Origin: Caenorhabditis elegans
Taxonomy: Eukaryota; Nematoda; Chromadorea; Rhabditida; Rhabditidae
NCBI RefSeq assembly: GCF_000002985.6
Contig: NC_003283.11
Coordinates: 15,005,501 to 15,069,500, forward strand
Direction of reading: 5' to 3'
Length of the DNA stretch: 64,000 nucleotides
The notes under the pieces were generated by a model. That model saw only the letters and a list, made by a program, of their open reading frames with translations, searched no databases and was not told the DNA's origin. Position numbers and translations under genes: made by a program. Shown here one piece after another: positions 46,976-58,572 of the stretch. Every line of letters begins with the position of its first letter. Within the stretch, counting starts at the first letter, position 1.

Positions 46976-48264
46976 TTTATTAGGGAAATTGTAATATTAT
47001 TCAATAAAAACTAAAATGAGTGTAATTCGGAAAAAAAAAATGAAATCACTGATAAGAGCATGCTTGCCTATTTCAAAATGTGTCACAATATGTTTGCAGT
47101 GGAAAATTAAAAGTTTCAGGGAACACTCAGACATTAAACATTTTCATATATTGTAGTAACTGTTACACTAAATTTTCCGAGGATTTTTGGATTTCTAAGA
47201 ATGTATAGCAGTTTTGAGTGCACTCCTTTTTCGAAAAATTGATACTCTCTAGAACGTGTAGGTAAACACAACAGCGGTAAGCTTTGTAGTTTTACAGTTT
47301 GAAACTGTTATAATATTTGAAAAACAATTAAGACGAGGTAATATTGGTTCTAAAGATTTAGTTTTAGTGGAATAGTTCCCCAGCATCTCTCCTCTATTCC
47401 TTTCAATTTTCAATTCGAAAACTCTGGCCTCAATTCAATTCACCGATTTGTTCAAACCATTGTTCTCCTCCCTCTCCCACTCCATTCTCATAGTCCATTT
47501 TTCGTTGTCTCGGATTTATCCAGATTTCGCTGTGTATATATGTATCGAAATCAGAGTTTGTTTGGTCATCCTCAACACTTCCGGTGAGGATCGCGCGCGG
47601 TGGGCTCCCGCCGCGCAACCGTCCTGGAGGACACTTCAATTATCATTTTATCACACTTTTTTTTTGTTATTTCTCCCACATTATCACTTCCTGCTGTTTC
47701 CTTACTCTTGGCATTTTTTAACTGAGATTTTGCTTTTTTACCCGATTCTCTGAAATTTTGAAAAAAAAAGAATAATTGTTGTTCAACTTTGCCACCTCAT
47801 ATCTCGGTTGTTTTTGGGTTTATCGAAATATTGTCCACAGACAAAAGAATTTTCATCTATTTTCCTATAATTTTCAATTAAACATTTTTGATATCTTCAA
47901 AACCGAGATATGAGGTGGGCGGAAATCCTATTAGGGAAATGTACAAAACTGCATATTTCGGCATGACTCTAGAGTGTTTCAATTAAAAAAATAATATAGG
48001 AATGTAGAAAAATCTTTGCTTAACTTGAAAATGTTTTAATTATTTTTATGAATTTTGGAAATTACCATAAAATTTCTTGACACTTGTCAGCGGAAATCTT
48101 TCAGCGAATTACATTTTTTAGCCGTTTTGGAGCTATTTTTGAGTTTTCAAAAAAGTTAAAAGCAGTTTTCGAAGTAATCAAATATTTTTTAATTTTGTAC
48201 ACATTCATCTAAGCATCATTAATTTCTTAGAACATTTTCAAAAATCAATACGTAATTGTTTCAG
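46976..48264. other. Divergent intergenic region with a GC-rich hairpin
   Basis: 1.3 kb between divergent genes. At 47588-47618 an unusually GC-rich stretch (CGCGCGCGGTGGG...CCGCCGCGC) can form a hairpin. At about 47791-47919 a 21-24-bp inverted repeat (CCACCTCATATCTCGGTT and its complement) encloses about 85 bp and looks like a small non-autonomous element. The frame at 47448-47753 has no splice or start support. Confidence 0.5.
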
Positions 48265-50674
48265 ATGCGACGAAATCTTCTATATAACTTCTACATAACC
48301 TTCTACATATTACTTTCAATCTCATCGTTTTTTGTCGAATGCTGCGACAAAGGATTAACTCAATTGAGGCATAAGGATACCCTTCAGCTGATGAGATGTG
48401 TGCCTACTTTGCCGGTAATTTTTTTTTCGGATTTCTGTAAAAAATTGTCACAATTTCTGGAAATCAATACTCGAAGATTATCAGCTGCCGATGTTTTTTA
48501 GGAGGACAAAAATAAATGGTATATACCATTTATTTTTGTCCTCCTAAAAAACACATTCAGAAAATTTGAAATATGCAAACATTTTATCATATGGAAAAAA
48601 AAACATTTCACCTAAATGTATACATTTTTTTCAAAATAATACTCCAAAAAAAGTTGTTCAAAACGTTAATTTAATTGAAACTCTAAAATTTCGGTGACCG
48701 ATTGTTGCTGGTTACCGGACATGTTAGCGTTTGGCGATTTCTGGTTGCCACACAGCCATGGATCAGTTCTAGAATATTTTCTTTTACGCTGCTACCGTAC
48801 CCAACCGTACCAGTACAGTGTATATCCGAGAATAATCTCCGAATCACGCTAGCTACCGTACCCCCAACAGCTCCACCGTACGCGCAATTTTAAACTTTTC
48901 CAGGGACACCCGGACCCCTGCATTCTCCAAACTGGAGGTCAAATGAGCTTCTGCCAACCGGATGGAAGTCAAGATTATGTGTGTTGTGGAACACCTGAAC
49001 TGCTGGTTAGGTTGGTTGGTAATCAGAATAAGCAATCATATCCAGAGAACTGGAACTTTTATCCAAGGCAATCACATTACGACTATAGTGTCTATATCAG
49101 GAGTTCGAAAGGTTAGCTGTGGTAGAAGAATTGTCTTAAATCTGGAAATTTAGAACAACTAGAAAGTGATGCTGCTTTCAAAAATCAAGTAATTCTAACG
49201 ACTCCGAAGACCACGACCACGACGGTTACAACTACGAGAAAACGGCAACCGGTGAAAGTATGGGTTTCTAAGAATTTTTTTGCGCGTAAAATCTGATACA
49301 TTTCGGTTTTTTTTTTCCAGAAATCCAACGTTGTTCTTCAAATGCTCACAATCCCGTCGTTAAGCCGTGGAAACTACTCAAACTCTCTGAAACTTCATAC
49401 AAATTCTGTTCTCGTTCGGGATGGTGCATGCGTTTTTGTGGTAGATACCGGGCTGCCGTCTCAGAAAAAACAAATCTCAAAAAGTTTGTTTCACTATTTC
49501 CATTCGGCTCATTTAATAATGTTTTCAGATTTGGCATCATATGGTGCTCCAGCAAAGAAAATAAAATTTGTAGTGGTGACGTCATCACAGCCTCAGTTCT
49601 CAGGAAATTTGAATTTATTCCCATTTTCACAGTTCATAATGGCCGACGCCACAATGTACAAGGATAATATCGTTTTTATGAAACGATTTGAAAAGGTGGG
49701 AATTTGATTGATGACCGAGTTTTTTTTCTTCATTTTCTCGGCCAGTTGTGAAAATTTGCTTTAAAAATACGGTACCTGGTCTCGCCACGACAAATTTTTG
49801 TTAGATGCATAAAGGTGTGCGCCTTTAAAGGGCAATGCAGCTTCGAACAGAAAACATGTAAAATTACTGTAATATTTAAAGGCGCACACCTCTTCACATG
49901 GAACAAAAATTTGTCGTGGCGAGACCGGGCATCGTGTTATGATTGCAAAAATGGAATAGGATTTGGTTTTTTTGTAGTTATAATTTTCCGGCCAATGAAT
50001 CTGCAAGCTTTTTTTTTTATTTTTGCGGGAAAATTCTCAAAATAGTATATTTAAATCTGGCCACGAATGATGTATTTTCAAACAGAATTCACGAAAAGAG
50101 GTGTGCGTATTCAAAGGACTACTGTAATGGGGTTATTCAAGTAATGTCGGAAAATTAAAAAGTGTAGAAAAATTACGTCACAACTGTATTCAAGTATATA
50201 AAAACATGTATTTTTCGTTTCTATAGGTTTTCAACAAAAAAGTTAACAAGAAAATGGAGAAACTGGTTGCTGTACTTCTTAAAGGCCTTTTTTGCAAATA
50301 GCAAAATTTCGAAAATCGTGGCGAGACCCATTGCTTTCCGAATTAAATGTTTTACGATTTAACAATAACATTTTCAGCATTCAATTCTGGAATTATGCTC
50401 TCCGAATTCTCTAATTCAGTCGACACCCGGACCCACTCCAAACTCAATAACCGTAATAATTCGAAACGTGGATTTAATGGGAACAATTGCAATCGCCGGC
50501 GCCCTCTTCCCAAATGGAAACGATTTAAACGTTTTCGATCGGAATTCCGTGTATGATATCGATAAATTGATCGAATCACGAAATCAGGTGATTTGTGAAG
50601 TTGATTGGATTGTCCCGGCGAGCTCTTCTCCGTTCCGTGTCACACAACTGCACAGGACAAATGCAAACTGTTAA
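48265..50674 (+). CDS. Secreted metallo-beta-lactamase-fold protein, catalytically degenerate
   Basis: The start at 48265 directly follows TTTCAG, a likely trans-splice site. Exon 1 (to 48414) encodes a signal anchor or peptide ([24 protein letters not shown]). The exon from 48904 has a Cys-rich segment ([17 protein letters not shown]). The exon near 49155-49258 is a Thr-rich linker ([13 protein letters not shown]). The next exons form an MBLAC1/SWIP-10-like beta-lactamase fold: [20 protein letters not shown], then [18 protein letters not shown] where active relatives have THGHSDHVGNLNLFP. The last exon (from 50380) has [16 protein letters not shown] and [10 protein letters not shown], where relatives have TPGHT and AGDLF. 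All the usual metal ligands are therefore replaced. It ends at 50674. An extracellular, non-enzymatic role is inference. The junction near 49100-49155 is the least certain. Confidence 0.8.
48492..48553. repeat. Perfect 62-bp palindrome in an intron
   Basis: Each 31-base half is the exact reverse complement of the other, centred between 48522 and 48523 (GGTAT/ATACC) with no spacer. The half begins TGTTTTTTAGGAGGACAAAA. It lies in the first intron (48415-48903) of the beta-lactamase-fold gene. Confidence 0.98.
49772..49929. repeat. Inverted-repeat element in an intron
   Basis: Outer arms GGTCTCGCCACGACAAATTT and its complement, and inner arms AGGTGTGCGCCTTTAAA and its complement, enclose a short loop with TACTGTA. 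It lies in the 49696-50379 intron of the beta-lactamase-fold gene. A related pair occurs at 55.0-55.5 kb. Confidence 0.85.
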
Positions 50675-50816
50675 ATTAATTCGAAAATAATTAATTTCTC
50701 ATATTTATTAAGCGGGTTTCTATATTTTTTTGTTCACGCTGAAAAACATTTCAAAATAAAAAAAGCTAATAAATCGTTCCAAAAAAATGTATTTCCTATA
50801 TCTTCGAATCTAAAAA

Positions 50817-51218
50817 ATGACGTCTTCTTCCGTTCAACAATCGATTGAAATTCGTGTTAATTGGAATGAAATTCCAACAATTGAGCAAAAAATTTTGGAG
50901 GCGCTGAAAGGAATAAAAACTCGAAATATCCGAGAGACGAATGTAGTTTTGTTCAAGAAAAATGAGGTATGTTTCCACTTTCTCATTCCTTTCCAAATAA
51001 TTGTTTTCCAGGAAATTCATGTGAGAATCGAATTGAAGCCAATGGAATTCCCTGACACAAATCGTTGCAAAGCGGTTCAAGCGAACACCATTCCGTTGGT
51101 TGGTGACCATCGACTCGGATGTACCGGAATTCAGTATCGACAGGAGAAGGCAGCGAAACGTGGAAAGAAGGCTCGCATGTCGACCGGCGTTCAGACAGTC
51201 TCCACAAAGAATCAATGA
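50817..51218 (+). CDS. Small conserved-looking protein, unknown function
   Basis: Two exons: 50817-50966 (50 codons) and 51012-51218 (68 codons plus stop), 118 residues, with a 45-bp intron and perfect phases. The protein starts MTSSSVQQSIEIRVNWNEIP, has a helix (TIEQKILEALKGIK), beta-rich stretches (ETNVVLFKKNE, EIHVRIELKPMEFP) and a lysine-rich C-terminus (RQEKAAKRGKKARMS) that could bind nucleic acid or act as a nuclear signal. There is no signal peptide or membrane segment. I do not recognise the family. It converges on mcm-3, with 242 bp between the stop codons. Confidence 0.75.
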   Translation: MTSSSVQQSIEIRVNWNEIPTIEQKILEALKGIKTRNIRETNVVLFKKNEVCFHFLIPFQIIVFQEIHVRIELKPMEFPDTNRCKAVQANTIPLVGDHRLGCTGIQYRQEKAAKRGKKARMSTGVQTVSTKNQ

Positions 51219-51460
51219 CCAAGAGTACTTCTTTTATCCGGTTACGCGATTGATAAAGAGATATAATAGGGGGAGGAATAAAGAGAAAAGAGAGAGACAA
51301 CATAGTACAATAGGCAATGTAAAATCAATGTGAGTGGATTAGGAGACCCTAGTTAAAATGAAATAGGAATGATAATCAGGTGAAAAAAAGGATAAAATAA
51401 TGATTTGATTGAGAGATCGAAAAGAAAACGGGGCTTATGTTCCAGCTTCCAGCAGGAAAT

Positions 51461-54094
51461 TAGATGAGAGTGATCTTATCTTCGGCAATCATTGCAGCGT
51501 TATCGTTTTCCAATTGTTCGTATCCAGCCTTCAGCTCATCCTCAGTGAACTTGTGTGATCCGGCTTGAGTTTGAACACCTGAAAACATTTTTGTAATAAA
51601 CATTTTTAATGAAACATTTGCTTACTGTCTGTGATAATTTGAAGTTCAACCATATCGTCGGTGCTTCCAATGTCGTCGAACGCCTTTCTGACGTACTTCC
51701 GAAGCTCCTTATAACGATCAACTCCGATGGCAGCCGGTCCAGTACGTGCTTTCTTAGCAGTTGGCTGACTTTCTCCAATGGTAGTATCCATCATAGAATC
51801 CTGGCTATCATCATCTTCAGCACGCCTTCTGACTCCACGACGCGGGGTGGCTGCAGTCGGAACGGAGCTAGATTGAGGCTCTTCCGATGTTGCCATGTCC
51901 TCGTTATCGCTCTGATCCTCATCATCGTCACCATCAATTCGTGGAGCTCGCTTCTTCTTCTCATACTCTTGACGAGCCTTTGGCTTCTCCTTGAAACAGG
52001 CAAAGTGGAGCAGATTGTAAGCTTTCTCAGTATCCTCTCGTTCGACTTTTTTCGAGAATCTTGCCTTCGCGATAGCAGTTGACAAACGAATCAATGTTTC
52101 GAGTTGACGAGCGGTGACAGGCATTGTTCGTTCTTGATCAGTTTTGGTGATATCAAATGAACGAATATCGGCATATACTTCAGAAATGTACTCAGTAGCT
52201 TCATCGGTGAGTTTTGGTTGAACTGATCTTGCCAAATGGATGTACTTTCTCATGAAGTCCATTGTCAGGATTTTCGTGCTGAAATAGAGAAATTAATTAA
52301 TTTATATTGTTTTTTTATAAAAGAAACTCACTCTTGAATACCAGCCCATTGGGTATTTTCCTCATAGATCGAGCTGCTCGCCTTCTTAGTCTCCATATTG
52401 ATTGTACTGATCGTCTCAACACCTCCACCCATCGGAAGAACAGTTCCATCGGCTTCACCTTGGGTTCTGTAAGTGTGAAGCTTGAGCACATGTTCAGCGA
52501 CATTAGCGTCCTTGTCCGCATCATGCTCATCAAGAAGTACAAAGATCAAATCGAAACGCGAGAGGAGTGAATCTTGCATTCCGATGTTTTCCATTGGAGA
52601 TTTGAATGGATTGTATCGTCCGTACACCGGATTTGCTGCAGCCAGAACCGAGCAACGAGCATTCAGCTTCGCGTGGATTCCAGCCTTCGAAATTGTGACA
52701 CGTCCCTGTTCCATAACTTCGTGGATTGCAGTTCTATCAATATCAGACATCTTGTCAAATTCATCAATACAAACGACACCACGATCGGCGAGAACCATTG
52801 CTCCAGCTTCAAGACGACGTTCTCCCGAATCAGGATCAGTAGTAACAGCAGCAGTAAGTCCAACACCCGAAGATCCACGTCCAGTTGTGGTGATAGCTCT
52901 TGGGGCCATACGAAGAACATATCGAAGCAGTTGAGACTTGGCAACAGATGGATCTCCGATGAGAAGAACATTGATATCTCCCCTCAAACGAGAACCATTG
53001 TTCAGAATCTTTTCCATTCCACCTAGCAACAAACAGAGCAACGCTTTCTTTGTCTCTTCGTGGCCGCAAATTGATGGAGCAAGTGACCGAGCGAGCAGCT
53101 CAAATGGGTTTCTTGACTTTGAAATTTTACGAACATCTTTAACATCTTGTGGCTCAAAGTTTGGAATAACCTCCTTTGAAAGCATTTGAATATGATTAAT
53201 GATGATGATCGAACGGAAGGATCCAGACGAAACTCCATTCTGCTTATTCGGCAGAACACGGAAGACTCCAATGATGCGGACACGATCTCCAGGCTTGACG
53301 CGATCTGCCAAATCAAGATCAGCAACACAATCGACGGCCCGAGGAAGTTGACCGGCTGGTGCGGATTCTGGAAGCTCTTGAATTGTGAACGTTTGATGAT
53401 CCTTGTAAACTGAATGTCCGAATTCTGTTTCAAGAGGATTCTTATTTTCATCTTCTGTTGGATAGTTGTTATTGGTGACTGCAGTGTCGAGCATAGTGAA
53501 ATCGGCAAATTTCTTCTCGAGCACTTTATTTGTTGCTGGACAATAGTGGACAGAAGTGAGAAGTTTTTGACGAACAGTTGAACACTTTGTGACGATTCCC
53601 TCACAGCAGACAAGGTTTCCAAGATATGATGATTTGAGAGTACGTGGATTGACGTGGCGCTCTCCGAAAGTTCCTTCAAAGCCGACGTGGAATCCACTGA
53701 AAATACAAATTGTTTAAAAACAAAAACGGCTTTTAAAAGCTACTCACGTTTTGACAACAGCTTGAACATCACTACGATTAATAGCCATTTGAAGTGCAGA
53801 TTGTAAGCAATTCATCTCAAGAACGCTTTGGGTCAATAGCCTGAAAACTTTAATACTCGGGAATTCTTTATTTTTTATTAATTACCCTTCAGCTCTTTCT
53901 GGTAGAATTTCCCTGATTTCATCGAGATTCATCACCAAACGACTTTCTCCATCATTCATCATTTTCACAATTTTCTGACGATAGTGAAAAGTGTCGGCTT
54001 GATTGTCCAAAAAGTTGAGATACTGCTCCGTGATTTCTTGTTTTCGAGCATCCTCGGCACGATCAATGAACATTCCATCAGCTTGTCCGTCCAT
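51461..54094 (-). CDS. mcm-3: MCM3, replicative helicase subunit
   Basis: MCM3 is one of six AAA+ subunits of the MCM2-7 helicase that unwinds DNA at replication forks. The exons are 54094-53886, about 53839-53748, about 53699-52334, 52279-51627 and 51579-51461, encoding roughly 810 residues, the usual size. The N-terminal domain contains a cysteine cluster (CCEGIVTKC ... HYC) near residue 170. The AAA+ core has Walker [12 protein letters not shown] near residue 350, Walker [10 protein letters not shown], sensor region [12 protein letters not shown] and the arginine-finger motif [11 protein letters not shown]. The C-terminal exons add an acidic, basic and Ser-rich linker ([21 protein letters not shown]) and a small winged-helix-like end (ITLI). 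The DD/SD patches are likely phosphorylation sites. The start [18 protein letters not shown] was chosen because a TTTCAG lies just upstream. Identification is secure. Confidence 0.96.
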
Positions 54095-54883
54095 TTTTTC
54101 TGAAAATAAGATGTTTTTAACAAAAGAAACTTAAAATTAAAAAATAAACGAATAGAAACTAGAAAGCACGGAGAAGAGCGGGGAAAATAGAAAAATTCGG
54201 CCCAAATTCGCGCATTTCTCATTCAAACAGCAAGGTTTCGCGCGCTCGCTCCGTAAACACCATGACGCAACGCTGCACTCAATGCACCTGAAAGTGATGT
54301 TTGAACATGTTTATTTTAAATAGCTATTAATAGCGAAATAATTTTATTTAAATAAAAATGCCTGGAATAAAATGAAAATTGTCTGAAATTATCAGTTCAA
54401 AATTGTCATTTCAAGTTTCAAAAAACATCAATAACATTTGTGCCCGTGATCTATGCAAAAGATCTCTTCCAAAAATCTCCTCAATTTTTCATAACAAATC
54501 ACAAAAATGGAATCTATTGTTTCAGTACTCACAAACTCACAGACACAGATGCTTTTCCATTCTATTCATCCCATCTTTCTTATTTTCTCCCTGCCTCCCC
54601 CAGGACGCACCTTTCGTAATACATTTATACATAGAAATGGGAAGAAAGTGGTCACAAAAGCACACATATACACAAAATTTATGCCGTAAAGCTTTAAGTG
54701 CTTTGACTTTGTCTCCTAGAAACTTGAGCGCACCGCGTGCTGGAAACCATTGGAAACCGTTTGAAACAACATCTATCGGACCCTCCCGCCGCCGCTCGGG
54801 CCTTCACTCATTCATTCATTCACAAAGCTATTTTTTCTGTGCTTTTTCGTTTTATATTCGCAATACGATACGAATACGAAACC

Positions 54884-55924
54884 ATGAAACTTCTACTCGC
54901 AATCTCGATTCTGGTACTCTGGATTTCAGAGACAGGTGAGAATTGAATCTAGATTTATAACAGGACTGGCGAAATTTTGAACGTGTTGCCTCCAAGAGTA
55001 CTGTACCGGGTCTCGAAACGACTTTTTTAAGACAAAATCTATTAGCTTACTATTCTTCAAACGAGTGTGCACCTTTAAGGAGTACTGTAGTATTCAGATT
55101 GTTTCCGGGTTTTCTTTATTTAGTTGCTATAGTTTTTTCTTCCGTTTTTTAAGTATCAAAAAATGATAATTACACAAGTGAAATTACTTGAGAATGAAAC
55201 AATTTTTAGAAAACAGGAGAAAACTGTTCTGAGAAAAGTTAGAAACTACCGTACTCTTCAAAGGCGCAAACACTTTTGCAAATTTAATAATGGGTAGTGT
55301 CGAGATCTGATCTAAGGGGCTTGGTGTGCGCCTTTAAGAGGTACAGTTTTTCCAGGGTTCAAAAATGTTTATTTGAAAACTAAGTTGAAAATAAACCGAA
55401 AAATCTGAAAAAAAAAGTCGTTACTGTACCGCTTAAAGGCGCGTACCTTTCACGATTTGCAAATATTTCTTTCGTGGCGAGACCTTGGAGCTTTGGAACA
55501 TTGACTTTTTTTCAGAATCCACAACATGCTTCGTCCAAAATAGTATTCTCAATGCGTTCACTCAAGTCTGCCCGGGAAACATCTACACCTGCATGAAGTT
55601 CGACTGTAAAGTGAACAATCCGAAGAAATGTGAGTTTTAAGCCTGGAAATTATCTGTAAAATCTGAATTTTCAGTCCGTCAGACCACTAAAGGATGTAAT
55701 GATCCTGGAAATGCCCTGGTCGCCTGTACTCAGCTTATGGTAAGTAAAAATAAATTTATATATTTTTTCGTGCAAAAATTAATTTCCAGACGCAATGCCA
55801 AGCCCAAGGTGGAACCGGACAATGCTACACTTGCAATGGAGATTACTGTAATTCCAGTCCAACGAGCTTCTCGATTCTCATCTCCATCGTCGTTCCTGCA
55901 ATTTCCTACTTTTTAATTTTCTAA
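54884..55924 (+). CDS. GPI-anchored Ly-6/uPAR-like small protein
   Basis: Four exons: 54884-54935, 55517-55629, 55675-55740 and 55791-55924, encoding about 120 residues. It has a signal peptide (MKLLLAISILVLWISETG), then about ten cysteines in a three-finger-like pattern: TCFVQN, QVCPGNIYTCMKFDC, GCNDPG, ACTQL, QCQAQGG, CYTCNGDYCN. The hallmark CN near the C-terminus is followed by small residues (SSPTS) and a hydrophobic tail (FSILISIVVPAISYFLIF), as for GPI attachment. Ly-6 proteins act at the cell surface, often on receptors. The first intron (54936-55516) carries a dispersed inverted repeat. No symbol is recognised. Confidence 0.82.
55006..55487. repeat. Inverted-repeat element in the Ly-6 gene intron
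   Basis: It begins CCGGGTCTCGAAACGAC and ends TTTCGTGGCGAGACC, with internal inverted copies of GTGTGCACCTTTAAGGAGTACTG-like sequence (near 55068-55090, 55254-55270, 55325-55345 and 55425-55450). It belongs to the same family as the element at 49772-49929. Confidence 0.75.
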
Positions 55925-56397
55925 TTCCAAAAAATTTAATTTAAGTTTTTGTGCCATTTTTGGCTTTTGAATTCGTTGTAAAACATCAGTAGGTTGTTTT
56001 TTTTTAGTGAAATAAATCGGGAAAAAATTGGAGCAAGTTCATCATGTTCATAGCACACGAAAATTGTATGGAAAGGGGTTGGGTGGAAAAAAAAGAAGGA
56101 AAGTCATGCAAATCAATCAAAAATTGACAAAAAAATGGGGGAAAAAAAGAGAAAATGTGAGCCCGTAAAAAATCTACAAATTGATTGAAATTCGAATTTT
56201 CGCCATCGAATTTCTCGCAGGTTTAAATAGAAAGTGACACGACCGTGGACGATTTACATGTGCAAATATGGATATAAAATGAGCAATTTTGTGAATCCCA
56301 ACGAATCGATTGAATGGGGTATATGGAGGGGTAAAAGATCATAAAACAGGGAGAATGGATGGGATGGGATGTTTGGGATGGGGGATGAAGCTTCGGG

Positions 56398-58572
56398 TCA
56401 CATCAGAGAGCAACATGATTTGCTTTGTCTTGATTTATTCTGCACATAATTCATTTCTCGTACGATTTCCGCAAATGTGACATTCACATTTTGATTGTTT
56501 TTTGCGGAACATTCAGTGAATGGACATGACCAACTTTCGGCTGAAATTTCAAAATTAATTATTTGAATAATGTTTTATTTGAAAATTGTATCACTTTCTA
56601 TTTTGAAAAAAAATCGATTTTTCCAGAAAATGACTTTAAAATTTCTTTCTTTTTAGAAGTAAATTGTATTATTAAAATAAACTTTTTTCCCAAACAAAAT
56701 TTGATAAAATGTTAAAAACTTTGTGTTTTGAATTTTCTGGAAATCGAAAGCTTTCGTTTTCCGATTAACAAAATATTTTTTGACCATGGCCATGCAATGA
56801 TTTACGAAGCTGTACTCCCCGAGGAGGAGAGCTTCACATTGTTTAGAGTGAAAATAATTGTATTCCTTGTTGAAAAACTAGCAAAATTTTTGTTTTTTTT
56901 TGCAGTTCTCCGATCCAAATACATTGAATCTAACTCTTTTTGGCAGTGGTTCAGGCGAAAATCGTTGTGTTTGCAATTAAAAATTGCAGAAAAATATGTT
57001 TATTTTCACCTGAAACACAATGAATGAAAAATAGATTGACAAATTGCCGTAAATAGCGTAAATTCAAGAATTTTCGCCAAAAACTGTAAAAGCCTTTTCC
57101 TCGAGGAGTACACGAGCTGCGTAAATCGACACAAAGCTGTGTAAGAGGTTCTGCGGCTATTTTTCTTTTCAAAATATCAGTTTTTCGTATATTTTTTTAA
57201 AATTTAAATTTGATTTTTCAAATTAAAAAAGTCTCACCCAACGCCAATCCTTCCTCTGATCGTACTTGTCTCTGATGTGAAAGATCGCATTTGTTTCCAA
57301 CTAACAAAATCGGCACATTTTCGGATCCCTGAAGAAATTGATTTTAGTGAATTCACAATTTTTCAATACATTTTTAAAGTTAAAAGCCAACCTTAACCCT
57401 GACAATTTGCTCTTTCATATTTCGAATATCATGAAACGTCTGTTGACTGGTGATCGAGTAGACAACAACGAAGCCCTGAAAATAAATTAAAAATAATTTT
57501 TAGATAATTAATTAAAATTCAAGATTTACCTGTCCATTTTTGATATAAAGATCCCGCATCGAAGAAAATTGTTCCGTTCCTGCAGTGTCCAGAATTTCCA
57601 GTACTGATGGTTGACCGTCCACCTGGAAATTGATTGTTTTCATTCTAATTTTTCTGTTTTCCGTAGTTTTTTAAATTTATTTTGCTTAAAATTACCCAAA
57701 TTAATTGTTTTTTTGAACTTATTACTCGGTTTCTATTAATTTCCAGATTATTTGGCTCGAATTTACCAGATTTTACGAATATTCAGTCTAATTTTCCTTT
57801 TTCTTGGATTTTAGAATATATATGACTAGTTTCGGCAATTTTTCGGCGAATTTCTCCAAATTTAGATTTTTAAAACGCTTTTGCACTATTTTTTACTAGT
57901 TTCTAACATTTAAAAGGGAGTTTTGGGAAAATTAAAATTCTAAAGCAATTTTGAAGCTACGATCGCTCGTGTACTCCCCGAGGAGAAGGAGTTTACAGTT
58001 TTTCGTTAAAATGCTCGATTTTTGACTTTTTTTGCAAATTCGTTCGGTATTCAACAGATTTTCTCTTTTTTCCAGTTTTTTACAAGAAAACTGATGATTT
58101 TTTGATTAAAAACTACTGAAACCGATAATTTTTAGACTTTCGCCGAAAAACACATAGAATCCCCAAAAATCCTATAAACAAGAACTTTTATAGCTTTAAA
58201 TACATGAAGAAGTAGTAAAAATGCTACAAAATCAAATATTGTAGGAAAAAACTGTAAAATTCTTTTTCTCAGGGAGCAAGTAATGGGAGTTCTAAAATCT
58301 TTCAATTTCAAAGCTTAATATAATGTTTTAATGAATTTTTAGAAACTTTAAACCATTCTGAAAATTTCAAGCGCCATGATTTCAACCGAATTTTCTTTTT
58401 TTTTTTTTAAATTTAAAATAAAATGAATCGCTCTCACTTCAATTTCCTTGCGATAAAAGTCCTCAATCGTCGGATCATACTTCTCGATGAATGTGCTACT
58501 GACAAATTGCACCGTCAACGCCGATTTTCCGACACCTCCACTACCCAGAACGACCACTTTGAACTCCCTCAT
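56398..58572 (-). CDS. rap-2: RAP-2, Ras-family small GTPase
   Basis: This is a membrane-attached GTP switch. The exons are 58572-58438, about 57624-57533, about 57475-57391, 57330-57234 and 56539-56398. Motifs in order: P-loop GSGGVGKSA (residues 10-18), effector loop YDPTIEDFY, switch [10 protein letters not shown] with the Thr that marks Rap (Ras has Gln), NKCD for guanine binding, and ECSAK near the C-terminus. The protein ends CSLM, a prenylation CAAX box. About 182 residues is usual. An upstream Met eight codons earlier exists, but [10 protein letters not shown] is the family start. The large last intron (56540-57233) and the first intron (57625-58437) hold dispersed TACTCCCCGAGGAG repeats. 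It is divergent from otub-1. Confidence 0.93.
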
